A DNA stretch of 8,273 nt from an uncultured Clostridia bacterium (GCA_945622055.1 CALZBV010000104.1:1-8273); one strand, 5' to 3'. Positions 1 to 5,914 are shown, counted from the stretch's first letter. Numbers and translations are program-made. The notes: generated from the sequence alone by a model not told the origin.

Positions 1-356
1 TCCTTTGCCCACTTCTCAGCAAGGAAGGCATCGATGTCAGCAGCCTCACTTGTAACAACCTGCTCAACAACAGCCTTAACATAGTCACGGAACTTTTCAT
101 TCTTTGCAACGAAGTCCGTCTCGGAGTTAACCTCAACGATAGCTGCTACCTTACCATTAATCGTAGTATCGCAAACGCCCTCAGCTGCAATTCTTCCAGC
201 CTTCTTAGCAGCCTTTGCAAGACCCTTTTCTCTTAAATACTCAACAGCCTTATCCATATCGCCATTGGTCTCTGCAAGAGCCTTCTTACAGTCCATCATG
301 CCGGCCATGGTCATCTCTCTCAACTCTTTTACCATAGATGCGGTAATCTCTGCCAT
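1..356 (-). CDS. tsf: Translation elongation factor Ts, N-terminal part (runs off window)
   Basis: EF-Ts is the cytoplasmic guanine-nucleotide exchange factor that recycles EF-Tu-GDP during protein synthesis. About 118 codons are visible from the ATG at 356 to the left edge of the window; the rest lies outside. The N-terminal UBA-like helical domain (about residues 1-55) carries the family pattern AGMMDCKKAL and is followed by GLAKAAKKAGR and the conserved ETDFVAKN stretch of the core domain that contacts EF-Tu. An AGGAGG Shine-Dalgarno site at 365-370, 8 nt before the ATG, supports the start. It lies 83 bp downstream of rpsB with no obvious promoter of its own, so it is probably cotranscribed with rpsB, as in most bacteria. 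One small oddity is the sequence TMAGMM where TGAGMM is usual. Confidence 0.97.
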   Translation of the reverse strand, partial: MAEITASMVKELREMTMAGMMDCKKALAETNGDMDKAVEYLREKGLAKAAKKAGRIAAEGVCDTTINGKVAAIVEVNSETDFVAKNEKFRDYVKAVVEQVVTSEAADIDAFLAEKWAK

Positions 357-396
357 TTTATTTGCCTCCTGATTGTTGTTTGTTTTTTATTTAACA

Positions 397-422
397 GTGC
401 GTTCCCTTTTCAGAGAACGCAC
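397..422 (-). other. Intercistronic hairpin between rpsB and tsf
   Basis: A 26-nt inverted repeat has 8-bp arms (GTGCGTTC at 397-404, GAACGCAC at 415-422), extended by one wobble and one G-C pair around a 6-nt loop. On the transcribed minus strand the hairpin is followed by TGTTAAATAAAAA, not a T-run, so it does not look like a full intrinsic terminator. It could be an attenuator, an RNA-processing site or a 3' stabiliser that sets the rpsB:tsf ratio. That role is inference; the pairing is read directly. Confidence 0.55.
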
Positions 423-439
423 CTGACTTCAATATGATA

Positions 440-1168
440 TTAAGCCTCTTCTTCAGCCTCAGCAGCCGGAGCATCTACGAACTGCTCACCCTGATTTGCC
501 TCGATAACTGCATCAGCCATCTTTGCAACAATCAGCTTAACAGCACGGATTGCATCATCGTTACCCGGAATTACATAATCAAGCTCTTCCGGATCACAGT
601 TGGTATCAGCAATACCGATTAACGGAATACCAAGGGAATGTGCTTCCTGCACACAGATTCTTTCCTTCTTCGGGTCAACGATGAAGATTGCATCCGGGAT
701 TTCCTTCATATCCTTGATTCCGCCAAGATTCTTCTCCAGCTTCTCCCATTCCTTCTTTAAGTTGATAACTTCCTTCTTCGGGAGAACATCAAAGGTTCCA
801 TCCTCGCTCATCTTCTCGATTGCCTTTAATCTTGCAATTCTGGACTGAATCGTCTTGAAGTTGGTGAGCATACCACCGAGCCATCTCTCATTTACATAGA
901 ACATACCACAACGCTCTGCCTCAGTCTTAACAGAATCCTGAGCCTGCTTCTTGGTACCAACGAAAAGAATCTTACCGCCGTTTGCAACGATATCCTTGAT
1001 TGCAAAGTATGCCTCATCAACCTTACCTACAGACTTCTGTAAGTCGATGATGTAGATACCGTTTCTCTCGGTATAGATGTACTCTGCCATCTTCGGGTTC
1101 CATCTTCTGGTCTGATGTCCAAAATGAACACCTGCTTCAAGTAACTGCTTCATAGAAATAACGCTCAT
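440..1168 (-). CDS. rpsB: 30S ribosomal protein S2
   Basis: S2 is a structural protein of the 30S subunit, bound on the back of the head-body junction near S1. The 242-aa product has the usual bacterial length. It opens with the classic S2 N-terminus (MKQLLEAGVHFGHQTRRWNP), followed by YIIDLQKS, GKILFVGTKKQAQD, NERWLGGMLTNF and PDAIFIVDPKKE, and ends in a family-typical acidic tail (AAEAEEEA). The reading frame is open further upstream to 1279, but the start at 1168 is chosen because MSVISMKQLL begins the family alignment and a GGAGGT site (1175-1180) sits 6 nt upstream; the extra upstream residues resemble no S2 sequence and come from the leader. It is the first gene of the rpsB-tsf unit and is served by the promoter at 1288-1316. 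Confidence 0.98.
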   Translation of the reverse strand: MSVISMKQLLEAGVHFGHQTRRWNPKMAEYIYTERNGIYIIDLQKSVGKVDEAYFAIKDIVANGGKILFVGTKKQAQDSVKTEAERCGMFYVNERWLGGMLTNFKTIQSRIARLKAIEKMSEDGTFDVLPKKEVINLKKEWEKLEKNLGGIKDMKEIPDAIFIVDPKKERICVQEAHSLGIPLIGIADTNCDPEELDYVIPGNDDAIRAVKLIVAKMADAVIEANQGEQFVDAPAAEAEEEA

Positions 1169-1174
1169 GTTTCT

Positions 1175-1180
1175 ACCTCC
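1175..1180 (-). promoter_or_regulatory. rpsB Shine-Dalgarno site (decides the start)
   Basis: GGAGGT lies 6 nt before the ATG at 1168. The upstream in-frame ATG codons at 1279 and 1252 lie inside the structured leader and have no comparable site, so the shorter S2 product is preferred. Confidence 0.85.
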
Positions 1181-1197
1181 ATATGGTTTTATACTTC

Positions 1198-1281
1198 TGT
1201 GTGTCTCTAACCCGGCGAACCTTCCGGCACCGCACCGCGAATCCACACACATGCTTATTTCGGCCTTGGCCGAATGCACCG
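1198..1281 (-). ncRNA. Structured 5' leader of rpsB, candidate S2 autoregulatory element
   Basis: Between the predicted transcription start (about 1281) and the rpsB ribosome binding site, the minus strand can fold into two adjacent elements. The first is a 16-nt hairpin, TTCGGCC-AA-GGCCGAA, at 1259-1274. The second is a stem of TGTGTGT (1245-1251) with ACACACA (1198-1204). It encloses a nested pairing of CGGTG (1233-1237) with CGCCG (1213-1217), capped by GCC-GGAA-GGT with a GNRA-type tetraloop (1219-1228). Such compact leaders before ribosomal protein genes often bind the encoded protein, and S2 autoregulates rpsB-tsf in E. coli. I cannot match this fold to a named leader family, so the regulatory role is inference. 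Confidence 0.5.
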
Positions 1282-1287
1282 TCTGCT

Positions 1288-1316
1288 ATTTTAACATATA
1301 AATGATAAAATAGCAA
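1288..1316 (-). promoter_or_regulatory. Housekeeping (sigma-A type) promoter for rpsB-tsf
   Basis: On the minus strand, TTGCTA (-35, 1311-1316) and TAAAAT (-10, 1288-1293) are separated by exactly 17 bp of AT-rich spacer. Transcription would start near 1281, giving a leader of about 113 nt. This is the best promoter match in the window and lies in its largest intergenic gap, directly before a highly expressed ribosomal protein gene. Confidence 0.8.
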
Positions 1317-1409
1317 GTACTTTTTTATTTTTCCTTGACAGCTTTTTTGACTGTCGGGCAGATGGAAGGTCAGACAATTGCTTGTGCCGGTTAAACGTAT
1401 AAACCACCC

Positions 1410-1985
1410 TTATTTTGTCAGTAAATTTCCGATTGTTTCAAAATCGGTTCCCTTAGGAATTCGAAAGGTTCCAATCCGAAGCCTGTCCGCAAGGCCGTTT
1501 TCCTTCAGATAACGGTCAAAGGCATCTGCATTTTCGATGATACCTTCCTTCTTAAGAAGCTGTGAAACATTTTGGGACCCCATTCCTTTTTCCACTGTAA
1601 TAGATAACAGCTCTTCCGTTTGTTCCGGCTTTTCCGGTTCCTCCGGCGGTTTCGGTAAATCCGGTTTTGTCGGCAAATTCGTTGGCTGTGGCAGACTCGT
1701 CGCCTCCGGAAGCTTCGTCGGCTGTGGCTCCGTTGTGGCTGCCGGAGTGTTCTGCGTTTTTCCTTTTTCATCAGAGGCTGTTTCATCCGAAACCACTTCG
1801 GTCGGCTTCGGCAACGCTTCCTTTGTTACCGTATTTTCCGAAAGACAATAGCCAAGCTCTTTTGCTCTCGCAATTGCCTGCTCATCCGTCATTTTATTAT
1901 TGCCTCCGGAAGGAAACAGCGCAAATAAAATCGTTGTAACTGCAATTCCGACTGCCAGTCCGCGCATATAATATTTACGTTTCAT
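1410..1985 (-). CDS. Membrane-anchored MltG/YceG-like protein lacking the catalytic domain
   Basis: This 191-aa protein has a basic N-terminus (MKRKYYMR), one membrane helix (about 8-25), a Ser/Thr/Pro/Glu-rich linker (about 55-125) and a C-terminal domain (about 126-191). Basic residues before the helix predict the C-terminal domain outside the cell. That domain resembles the LysM-like first domain of MltG/YceG endolytic transglycosylases: a VEKGMGSQNVSQLLKKEGII opening, then DAFDRYLKENG, and G-T-F-R-I-P followed by a final short helix. Full MltG proteins are around 330-350 aa and continue into a catalytic domain with an essential glutamate; here the protein stops before it. It therefore probably does not cut glycan strands and may bind peptidoglycan or act as a scaffold. 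It is the last gene of the flagellar run, 42 bp after the DUF6115 gene. Its Shine-Dalgarno site is weak (GGGG, 1992-1995). Confidence 0.75.
   Translation of the reverse strand: MKRKYYMRGLAVGIAVTTILFALFPSGGNNKMTDEQAIARAKELGYCLSENTVTKEALPKPTEVVSDETASDEKGKTQNTPAATTEPQPTKLPEATSLPQPTNLPTKPDLPKPPEEPEKPEQTEELLSITVEKGMGSQNVSQLLKKEGIIENADAFDRYLKENGLADRLRIGTFRIPKGTDFETIGNLLTK
1656..1727 (-). repeat. 36-bp tandem repeat in the proline-rich linker of the MltG-like protein
   Basis: Two adjacent 36-nt units (1692-1727 and 1656-1691) encode PQPTKLPEATSL and PQPTNLPTKPDL. A 15-nt stretch at 1714-1728 recurs 36 bp away at 1678-1692 with one mismatch. The reading frame is kept, so this looks like an internal duplication that lengthens the extracytoplasmic linker. 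Confidence 0.7.
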
Positions 1986-2027
1986 ACTAAGCCCCGCATT
2001 TCATATTCTGTTTGAGTTCCGCATTTA

Positions 2028-2834
2028 TCATGCTCCGTATAATTCAATCAACAGCTTTACCTCACCCTGTCCCATGGACAGTTCCTTTGAAATTTCCCGG
2101 ACGGAATATCCCTTCTTATGAAGCTCCAAAATCCTGTCCTTCGGAAGCTCCCGTTCCGTTTTTGAAGTATCAGGCTCTGACTGTCCTGTTATTTCGGACT
2201 CCGGTTTTCTCTTTTGTTCTGCTCCTGCATCTTTTTGAGAAACAACCCTGGTCTGCAGACGTTTTTCATTTTCATTGTTCGGAACCGTCAGTCTTCGTTT
2301 GGAATCCTGCTTTTTCACACCCTCCGTTTTATCTGTATTCCGGACAGAACTCTTTGCCGCCGACCTCCCGGTATCCTTTTTTTCATCCAATAAGACAGAC
2401 GCTCCGGATGCTTCTTTTTCCAGCAGTTGTTCCAGAGAATGCCTTTCTTTTCGTGCCTGTTCAATTTCAGACTTTAATTCGTCCTTTGCATCTGAAACCA
2501 TTTTATAAAGAAACGTGGCATCTGAATTATCTTTTTCAAGACGTTCCATTATCTGCTTCGAAAAATCATCTACTGCCATAATCTTTTCATTGGCTACTTT
2601 ACTGAGATAATCATCTGTTTTTAAGATTACCTCTTCTGTTTTGCCGGAGATTATCCGGTCAACCTGTTCTTCTATCCGCGTAATCTCTTCTGCGGTAAGC
2701 TCGCGTTTTGCCAGCTTTGCAATCAGCTCTTCTTTTGCCTCCGAGGAAGCATCGTTCTTTTTCTCCGGAAGAAAACAGCTCAGAAGCATCAGACCCGCAG
2801 CAAAAATCAGCATAATAATCGTAATCGGTTCCAT
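2028..2834 (-). CDS. DUF6115-type membrane-anchored coiled-coil protein, positional counterpart of SwrB
   Basis: The 268-aa product has an N-terminal membrane helix (about 5-22). There are no positive charges before it and KK just after, which predicts a cytoplasmic bulk. A long charged helical/coiled-coil region follows (about 30-145), then a polar, low-complexity K/E/S-rich linker (about 150-225). The C-terminal helix-turn-helix-like segment (about 231-265) contains GYSVREISKELSMGQGEV, which is characteristic of DUF6115 proteins found in flagellar clusters. In Bacillus subtilis the gene between sigD and rpsB is swrB (ylxL), a single-pass membrane protein that promotes flagellar export apparatus activation. 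The same place, topology and C-terminal motif type suggest a similar role, but that is inference. The start ATG has a GAGG site (2840-2843) 5 nt upstream and follows the previous stop by 17 bp. Confidence 0.82.
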   Translation of the reverse strand: MEPITIIMLIFAAGLMLLSCFLPEKKNDASSEAKEELIAKLAKRELTAEEITRIEEQVDRIISGKTEEVILKTDDYLSKVANEKIMAVDDFSKQIMERLEKDNSDATFLYKMVSDAKDELKSEIEQARKERHSLEQLLEKEASGASVLLDEKKDTGRSAAKSSVRNTDKTEGVKKQDSKRRLTVPNNENEKRLQTRVVSQKDAGAEQKRKPESEITGQSEPDTSKTERELPKDRILELHKKGYSVREISKELSMGQGEVKLLIELYGA

Positions 2835-2851
2835 ACATTCCTCTTCCTCAT

Positions 2852-3166
2852 TCAGACAGTAATGTCAAAGGTACTGCCACGCATGATTTTTCGTTGTTCC
2901 TCTTCCTTGTTTTTTTCTTCTTTTTTCTTTCCGGAGGAACCACCATAGCTTCCGTTTCCGCCATTTTTTGCATCAAACTTCTGCTCTTCATTCTCCGTAC
3001 GGGTCATACGTACCGTCTGCGTTTCATTCTGTCTGGCCTGTTGTTGCACTGTCTGCGCAATATTCGTCTGTGTGTTCGCATTGTGCTGTAGCTCATTATG
3101 ACGATAGGTACCTGCTTCCTGTGTTTTAGGAGCCATACTGATCATATCAAGTCTGGTAATTGGCAT
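2852..3166 (-). CDS. Small low-complexity protein of the flagellar operon, unknown function
   Basis: I do not recognise a domain in this 104-aa protein. It has three zones: an ordered-looking N-terminus (MPITRLDMISMAPKTQE), a Gln/Asn/Thr-rich middle (about 22-60), and a Gly/Ser patch with a Lys/Glu-rich stretch (about 66-95) that ends in GSTFDITV. No membrane helix, signal peptide or cysteine is visible, so it is likely cytoplasmic and largely disordered. The frame is open seven codons further upstream, but the start at 3166 is chosen because GGGAGGA (3171-3177) is placed to serve this ATG and would overlap the coding region of the longer form. It sits 29 bp after fapA and 17 bp before the DUF6115 gene, so it is almost certainly cotranscribed with flagellar genes. 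A small export partner or assembly adaptor is possible but unproven. Confidence 0.75.
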   Translation of the reverse strand: MPITRLDMISMAPKTQEAGTYRHNELQHNANTQTNIAQTVQQQARQNETQTVRMTRTENEEQKFDAKNGGNGSYGGSSGKKKEEKNKEEEQRKIMRGSTFDITV

Positions 3167-3170
3167 ACGT

Positions 3171-3177
3171 TCCTCCC
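3171..3177 (-). promoter_or_regulatory. Shine-Dalgarno site that sets the start of the 104-aa protein
   Basis: GGGAGGA lies just before the ATG at 3166 (core GGAGG 5 nt away). The upstream in-frame ATG at 3187 would place this site inside the gene and lacks a good site of its own. Confidence 0.75.
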
Positions 3178-3195
3178 TTCCATCCACTGATTTTG

Positions 3196-4797
3196 TCAGA
3201 AGGATGCAATTTTTACGTCTCCGTTCTCTTTGATAAATCTTAAATGGGAAAGTTCGGATTTGATGTGATAGATTGCACCTGCAATCGTAATCTTACAGCC
3301 GGCATATGCAGTCTGGGAAACCTTAACGCATCCGTTGCCTTTCATCTCCATAAGCTCCTCCAGCTCAAGCATACGTTCATCGGCGTGCAAAAGCTCTGCA
3401 TCTATCTCTTCTATCCGTTTCTTTGCCTGCTTGATCCAAAGAAGCTTATCCATCGCAAGCTGCTCTCCCTGCTTGATTTTCTTTGCGTATCCTGCAAGCA
3501 TCTTCATGGTATTATCCTTTTCAGCCGAAAGCTCCGGCATGGATTTTTCCAGTCTTCTGTATTCCTCAATAACTGCAGGGTCAATACCAACCTCAAGGAA
3601 TGTAGTCGTTCCCATATTAGACCCTATCGTTTTTGCGGAAATCAGCTGTCCGCAGCGTGTATTTCCACCGGTTATAAATCCTTTTTTTCCATCAACCAAA
3701 ACATCGGTCCGTGCAGATACGTTGCTGTGCATGATTGCCTCGGCCTGTACATAACCAAACTTTGAAGTAACCTCTGCACTCTCGATAAATTTCGCAATAA
3801 TGTTACCTTCCGCAACCAGTTTTCCGCGGGACATTCCCTGAATTCCGCGTGTCAGAATAATCTGTCCTCCTGCATAGATTTCAGCGCCTTCCACCACACC
3901 TTCAACGATAACATCCCCCTTTGCGGTAATTTTAAATCCGGTCCTTACATTTCCTTTTACCTCAACATTTCCTTCGCACGTAATATCCCCGGTAGAGGAA
4001 TCCACATCTGCCGGAACCGTATAGGTATCCGAAACAAACACCTTGCCCTCGACCAGATTCACATGACCGTCTACATCAGAATACATTTTCAGTCCATCCT
4101 CTGAAAGATGAATTCGGTTTGCATGACGTAAAACAAGCTGATTTACCTTCATCGGTTTTATCTGTCTGCCGCATACATCAATACCCGGACGTCCCGGTAC
4201 GGCAGGCATCAGCTCTGCAAGCAAATCCCCCGCATGAACGGAGCAAATCGTATTCAGAGAGTGGAAATCAACCGAACCGTCCTCAAGTACCTTCGGTTTC
4301 ATGGAAAGGTCAGTATTGAAGTGGTATGTAATCTTTGCATTCGTACCTTCCACCGGTGGCGTTGCTTTTGCAAGAACAATCGGAGTACAATACTCTCTTT
4401 CTTTTCCAAGCTGTGCAAGTCTTTCTTTATCAAGTCCGTACTTTACACCCGCATGAACCAAATCACCGATAATATCCTCTTCGGTCATAAGCTTTCCGCC
4501 GACCGCAGGCATAAACAGGACAATCACACAGGTCATACAATCCTCACTGATTTTCACAAGTGAGGATTCATTCATCGGTATCGTACACACTGTTGTAAGA
4601 CGAAGCTCCTTCGGCTCTGTCAGGGCAGAAAGCGCATCCGCTACCTGTTTTTTATCATACTCTATCTTCCATTTTGCTAAAAAAGCGTCCAGCATTTCGA
4701 ACTTTAATTTTTCACCGTCATTCTTTGGCGGAAAAAGCGTCACCCAGGTTCCGTCATTTTTGCAACTGATTTGAAAATATCCGTTCTTCTGTGCCAT
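3196..4797 (-). CDS. fapA: FapA family (DUF342) flagellar assembly protein
   Basis: This 533-aa protein belongs to the FapA/DUF342 family. An N-terminal region (about 1-165) leads into the family core with the signature PAVPGRPGIDVCGR (about 198-211) and LRHANRIHLSEDGLKMYSDVDGHV. A repetitive beta-helix-like domain (about 265-400) shows regularly spaced G-D/N-V/I units (GDITCEGNVEVKGNV, AKGDVIVEGVVEGAEIYAGG). A coiled-coil hairpin (about 405-485) and a short beta cap at the C-terminus follow. In Vibrio vulnificus FapA is needed for flagellar assembly and is controlled by the glucose PTS component EIIA-Glc; the molecular role in Firmicutes is unsettled. No signal peptide or membrane helix is visible. 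It starts 22 bp after sigD with a GGAGAG site (4802-4807), so it is cotranscribed with it. Confidence 0.9.
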   Translation of the reverse strand: MAQKNGYFQISCKNDGTWVTLFPPKNDGEKLKFEMLDAFLAKWKIEYDKKQVADALSALTEPKELRLTTVCTIPMNESSLVKISEDCMTCVIVLFMPAVGGKLMTEEDIIGDLVHAGVKYGLDKERLAQLGKEREYCTPIVLAKATPPVEGTNAKITYHFNTDLSMKPKVLEDGSVDFHSLNTICSVHAGDLLAELMPAVPGRPGIDVCGRQIKPMKVNQLVLRHANRIHLSEDGLKMYSDVDGHVNLVEGKVFVSDTYTVPADVDSSTGDITCEGNVEVKGNVRTGFKITAKGDVIVEGVVEGAEIYAGGQIILTRGIQGMSRGKLVAEGNIIAKFIESAEVTSKFGYVQAEAIMHSNVSARTDVLVDGKKGFITGGNTRCGQLISAKTIGSNMGTTTFLEVGIDPAVIEEYRRLEKSMPELSAEKDNTMKMLAGYAKKIKQGEQLAMDKLLWIKQAKKRIEEIDAELLHADERMLELEELMEMKGNGCVKVSQTAYAGCKITIAGAIYHIKSELSHLRFIKENGDVKIASF

Positions 4798-4819
4798 AAA
4801 ACTCTCCTTTATTCAGTCC

Positions 4820-5584
4820 TTAAAAAAACATCTCCATCTGTCCGCCGAGCTTCAGACGCAGACGCTGGATTGCTTTCGTATGCAGCTGAGATACTCTGGA
4901 TTCGGATACTTCAAGTACCTCGCTGATTTCTTTTAGTGTTAATTCCTCGTAATAATACAACAGAATCACCTTTTTTTCTTTTTCGGTCAGGGCTTCCAGG
5001 GATTGGAGCAAAAGCTCCTTCATTACCTTCTGCTCCATCTGTTTTTCCGGCTGTGCATAGTCTGAGGATTCTCCGGCACTTATAATTCCGTTTTCATTCC
5101 CCTGCTCCAGATATTCATCTAAGGAAACGACACCTGCTGCCTTTGTCTGATTCTGCCATTTCAGTAATTCATCTGTACTGATTTCAAGCTCCGCAGCAAC
5201 TTCCTCGTCCGTTGCCATTCTTCCACTGGCGGCTTCAAGCTTTTGATAAGCGGCATCAATCTGTTTCTGACGCTGGCGCACCGTTCGTGGAAGCCAGTCC
5301 ATTTTTCGTACCTGATCCAAAATAGCACCACGAATTCGAAGTGATGCATATGTTTCAAACTTCACTCCCTTTTCGTAGTCAAATTTATCAATCGCATCAA
5401 TGAGTCCAAACGTTCCGTAACTCACTAAATCCTCATACTCAACATTATGTCCGAGATAAATACTTAGCTTCCCTGCTACGATTTTTACAAGACCCGCATA
5501 TTCAATTATGATTTTTTCGCGCAGCTCGGGGGAAAATGCTTTCGTATATTCCTCCCATAGCTTTATACGCTCCTCTGTATTCAT
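4820..5584 (-). CDS. sigD: RNA polymerase sigma factor for flagellar genes (SigD/FliA/WhiG family)
   Basis: This 254-aa sigma-70 family group 3 factor has the length of SigD/FliA. Region 2 contains DLVSYGTFGLIDAIDKFD (52-69) and the promoter-melting and -10 recognition stretch FETYASLRIRGAILDQVRK-DW (76-97), both typical of the flagellar subfamily. Region 3 spans about 103-160, and region 4 (192-245) carries the -35 binding helix-turn-helix LTLKEISEVLEVSESRVSQL. It directs RNA polymerase to late flagellar, chemotaxis and often autolysin genes, and is normally held by the anti-sigma factor FlgM, which is not in this window. The ATG has AGGAG (5591-5595) 6 nt upstream. As in B. subtilis it lies near the distal end of the fla/che operon, where expression level depends on how much transcription reaches it. 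Confidence 0.95.
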   Translation of the reverse strand: MNTEERIKLWEEYTKAFSPELREKIIIEYAGLVKIVAGKLSIYLGHNVEYEDLVSYGTFGLIDAIDKFDYEKGVKFETYASLRIRGAILDQVRKMDWLPRTVRQRQKQIDAAYQKLEAASGRMATDEEVAAELEISTDELLKWQNQTKAAGVVSLDEYLEQGNENGIISAGESSDYAQPEKQMEQKVMKELLLQSLEALTEKEKKVILLYYYEELTLKEISEVLEVSESRVSQLHTKAIQRLRLKLGGQMEMFF

Positions 5585-5625
5585 AGGCGTCTCCTGTTCT
5601 CTTCTTCAAAAAGCAGCATTATTCC

Positions 5626-5910
5626 TTAATTACTGCCATCCTCCCCGGTATCCTCGTTCTCGTTTTCCTCAAGCTCTTTTGCAGTCTTTTCAAGCTCTTC
5701 CCTTTGCCGCTGTTGTGCCGCCTCTTCCGCAGCCTCATTTACCTTCCGGAGAATCTTTTGAACGATAACACCGATCACAAAGAATACCAGCATGACAGCA
5801 AACACGGTTTTTAGTGTAAAATACAGGCTTGCATGCTTTCGAATGCAAAACACACAGGCAATCAAGGCTGCAGTAAGCATAATAAACGGCGGAATATTTC
5901 TTCCTTCCAT
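5626..5910 (-). CDS. Small two-helix membrane protein between cheD and sigD, unknown function
   Basis: This 94-aa protein has two hydrophobic segments, about 7-23 (PPFIMLTAALIACVFCI) and 35-53 (TVFAVMLVFFVIGVIVQKI), joined by a short loop with R-K-H. A basic patch after the second helix (KILRK) predicts a cytoplasmic C-terminal tail. That tail (about 57-94) is a charged Glu/Ala/Gln-rich helix ending in a very acidic, Asn-rich segment. I recognise no named domain. The start is well supported: AGGAGG at 5915-5920 overlaps the cheD stop codon. Its place inside the chemotaxis/sigma factor run suggests a motility role, for example at the basal body or receptor membrane, but nothing in the sequence proves it. 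The B. subtilis operon has no gene at this position. Confidence 0.82.
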   Translation of the reverse strand: MEGRNIPPFIMLTAALIACVFCIRKHASLYFTLKTVFAVMLVFFVIGVIVQKILRKVNEAAEEAAQQRQREELEKTAKELEENENEDTGEDGSN

Positions 5911-5914
5911 GCGG

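Noticed and set aside
1220..1227. CCGGAAGG shared by the rpsB leader and the cheW-cheC hairpin (7079-7086) as a common regulatory motif
   Set aside because: The same 8-mer also occurs inside the 94-aa protein gene without pairing context, so the match is probably chance.
1169..1279. N-terminally extended rpsB form
   Set aside because: The extra residues match no S2 protein, are encoded by the structured leader, and the ATG at 1279 is at or next to the predicted transcription start.
1335..1355. Plus-strand TTGACA and the GACAG/CTGTC pairing as promoter or terminator
   Set aside because: No acceptable -10 box follows at 16-18 bp and no gene lies on the plus strand; the 5-bp stem is followed by A-rich sequence on the transcribed strand.
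2012..2581. 189-aa open frame on the plus strand
   Set aside because: It lies antisense to the DUF6115 gene, has no recognisable domain and has no fitting Shine-Dalgarno site; it is a frame shadow of the real gene.
2763..2834. Lipoprotein signal at the DUF6115 N-terminus (LLSC)
   Set aside because: There is no basic residue before the hydrophobic stretch, the -2 position is a poor lipobox fit, and the KK after the helix favours a simple N-out membrane anchor.
3244..3765. 173-aa open frame on the plus strand
   Set aside because: It is antisense to fapA, which matches its family over the whole length; the plus-strand translation looks random and has no ribosome binding site.
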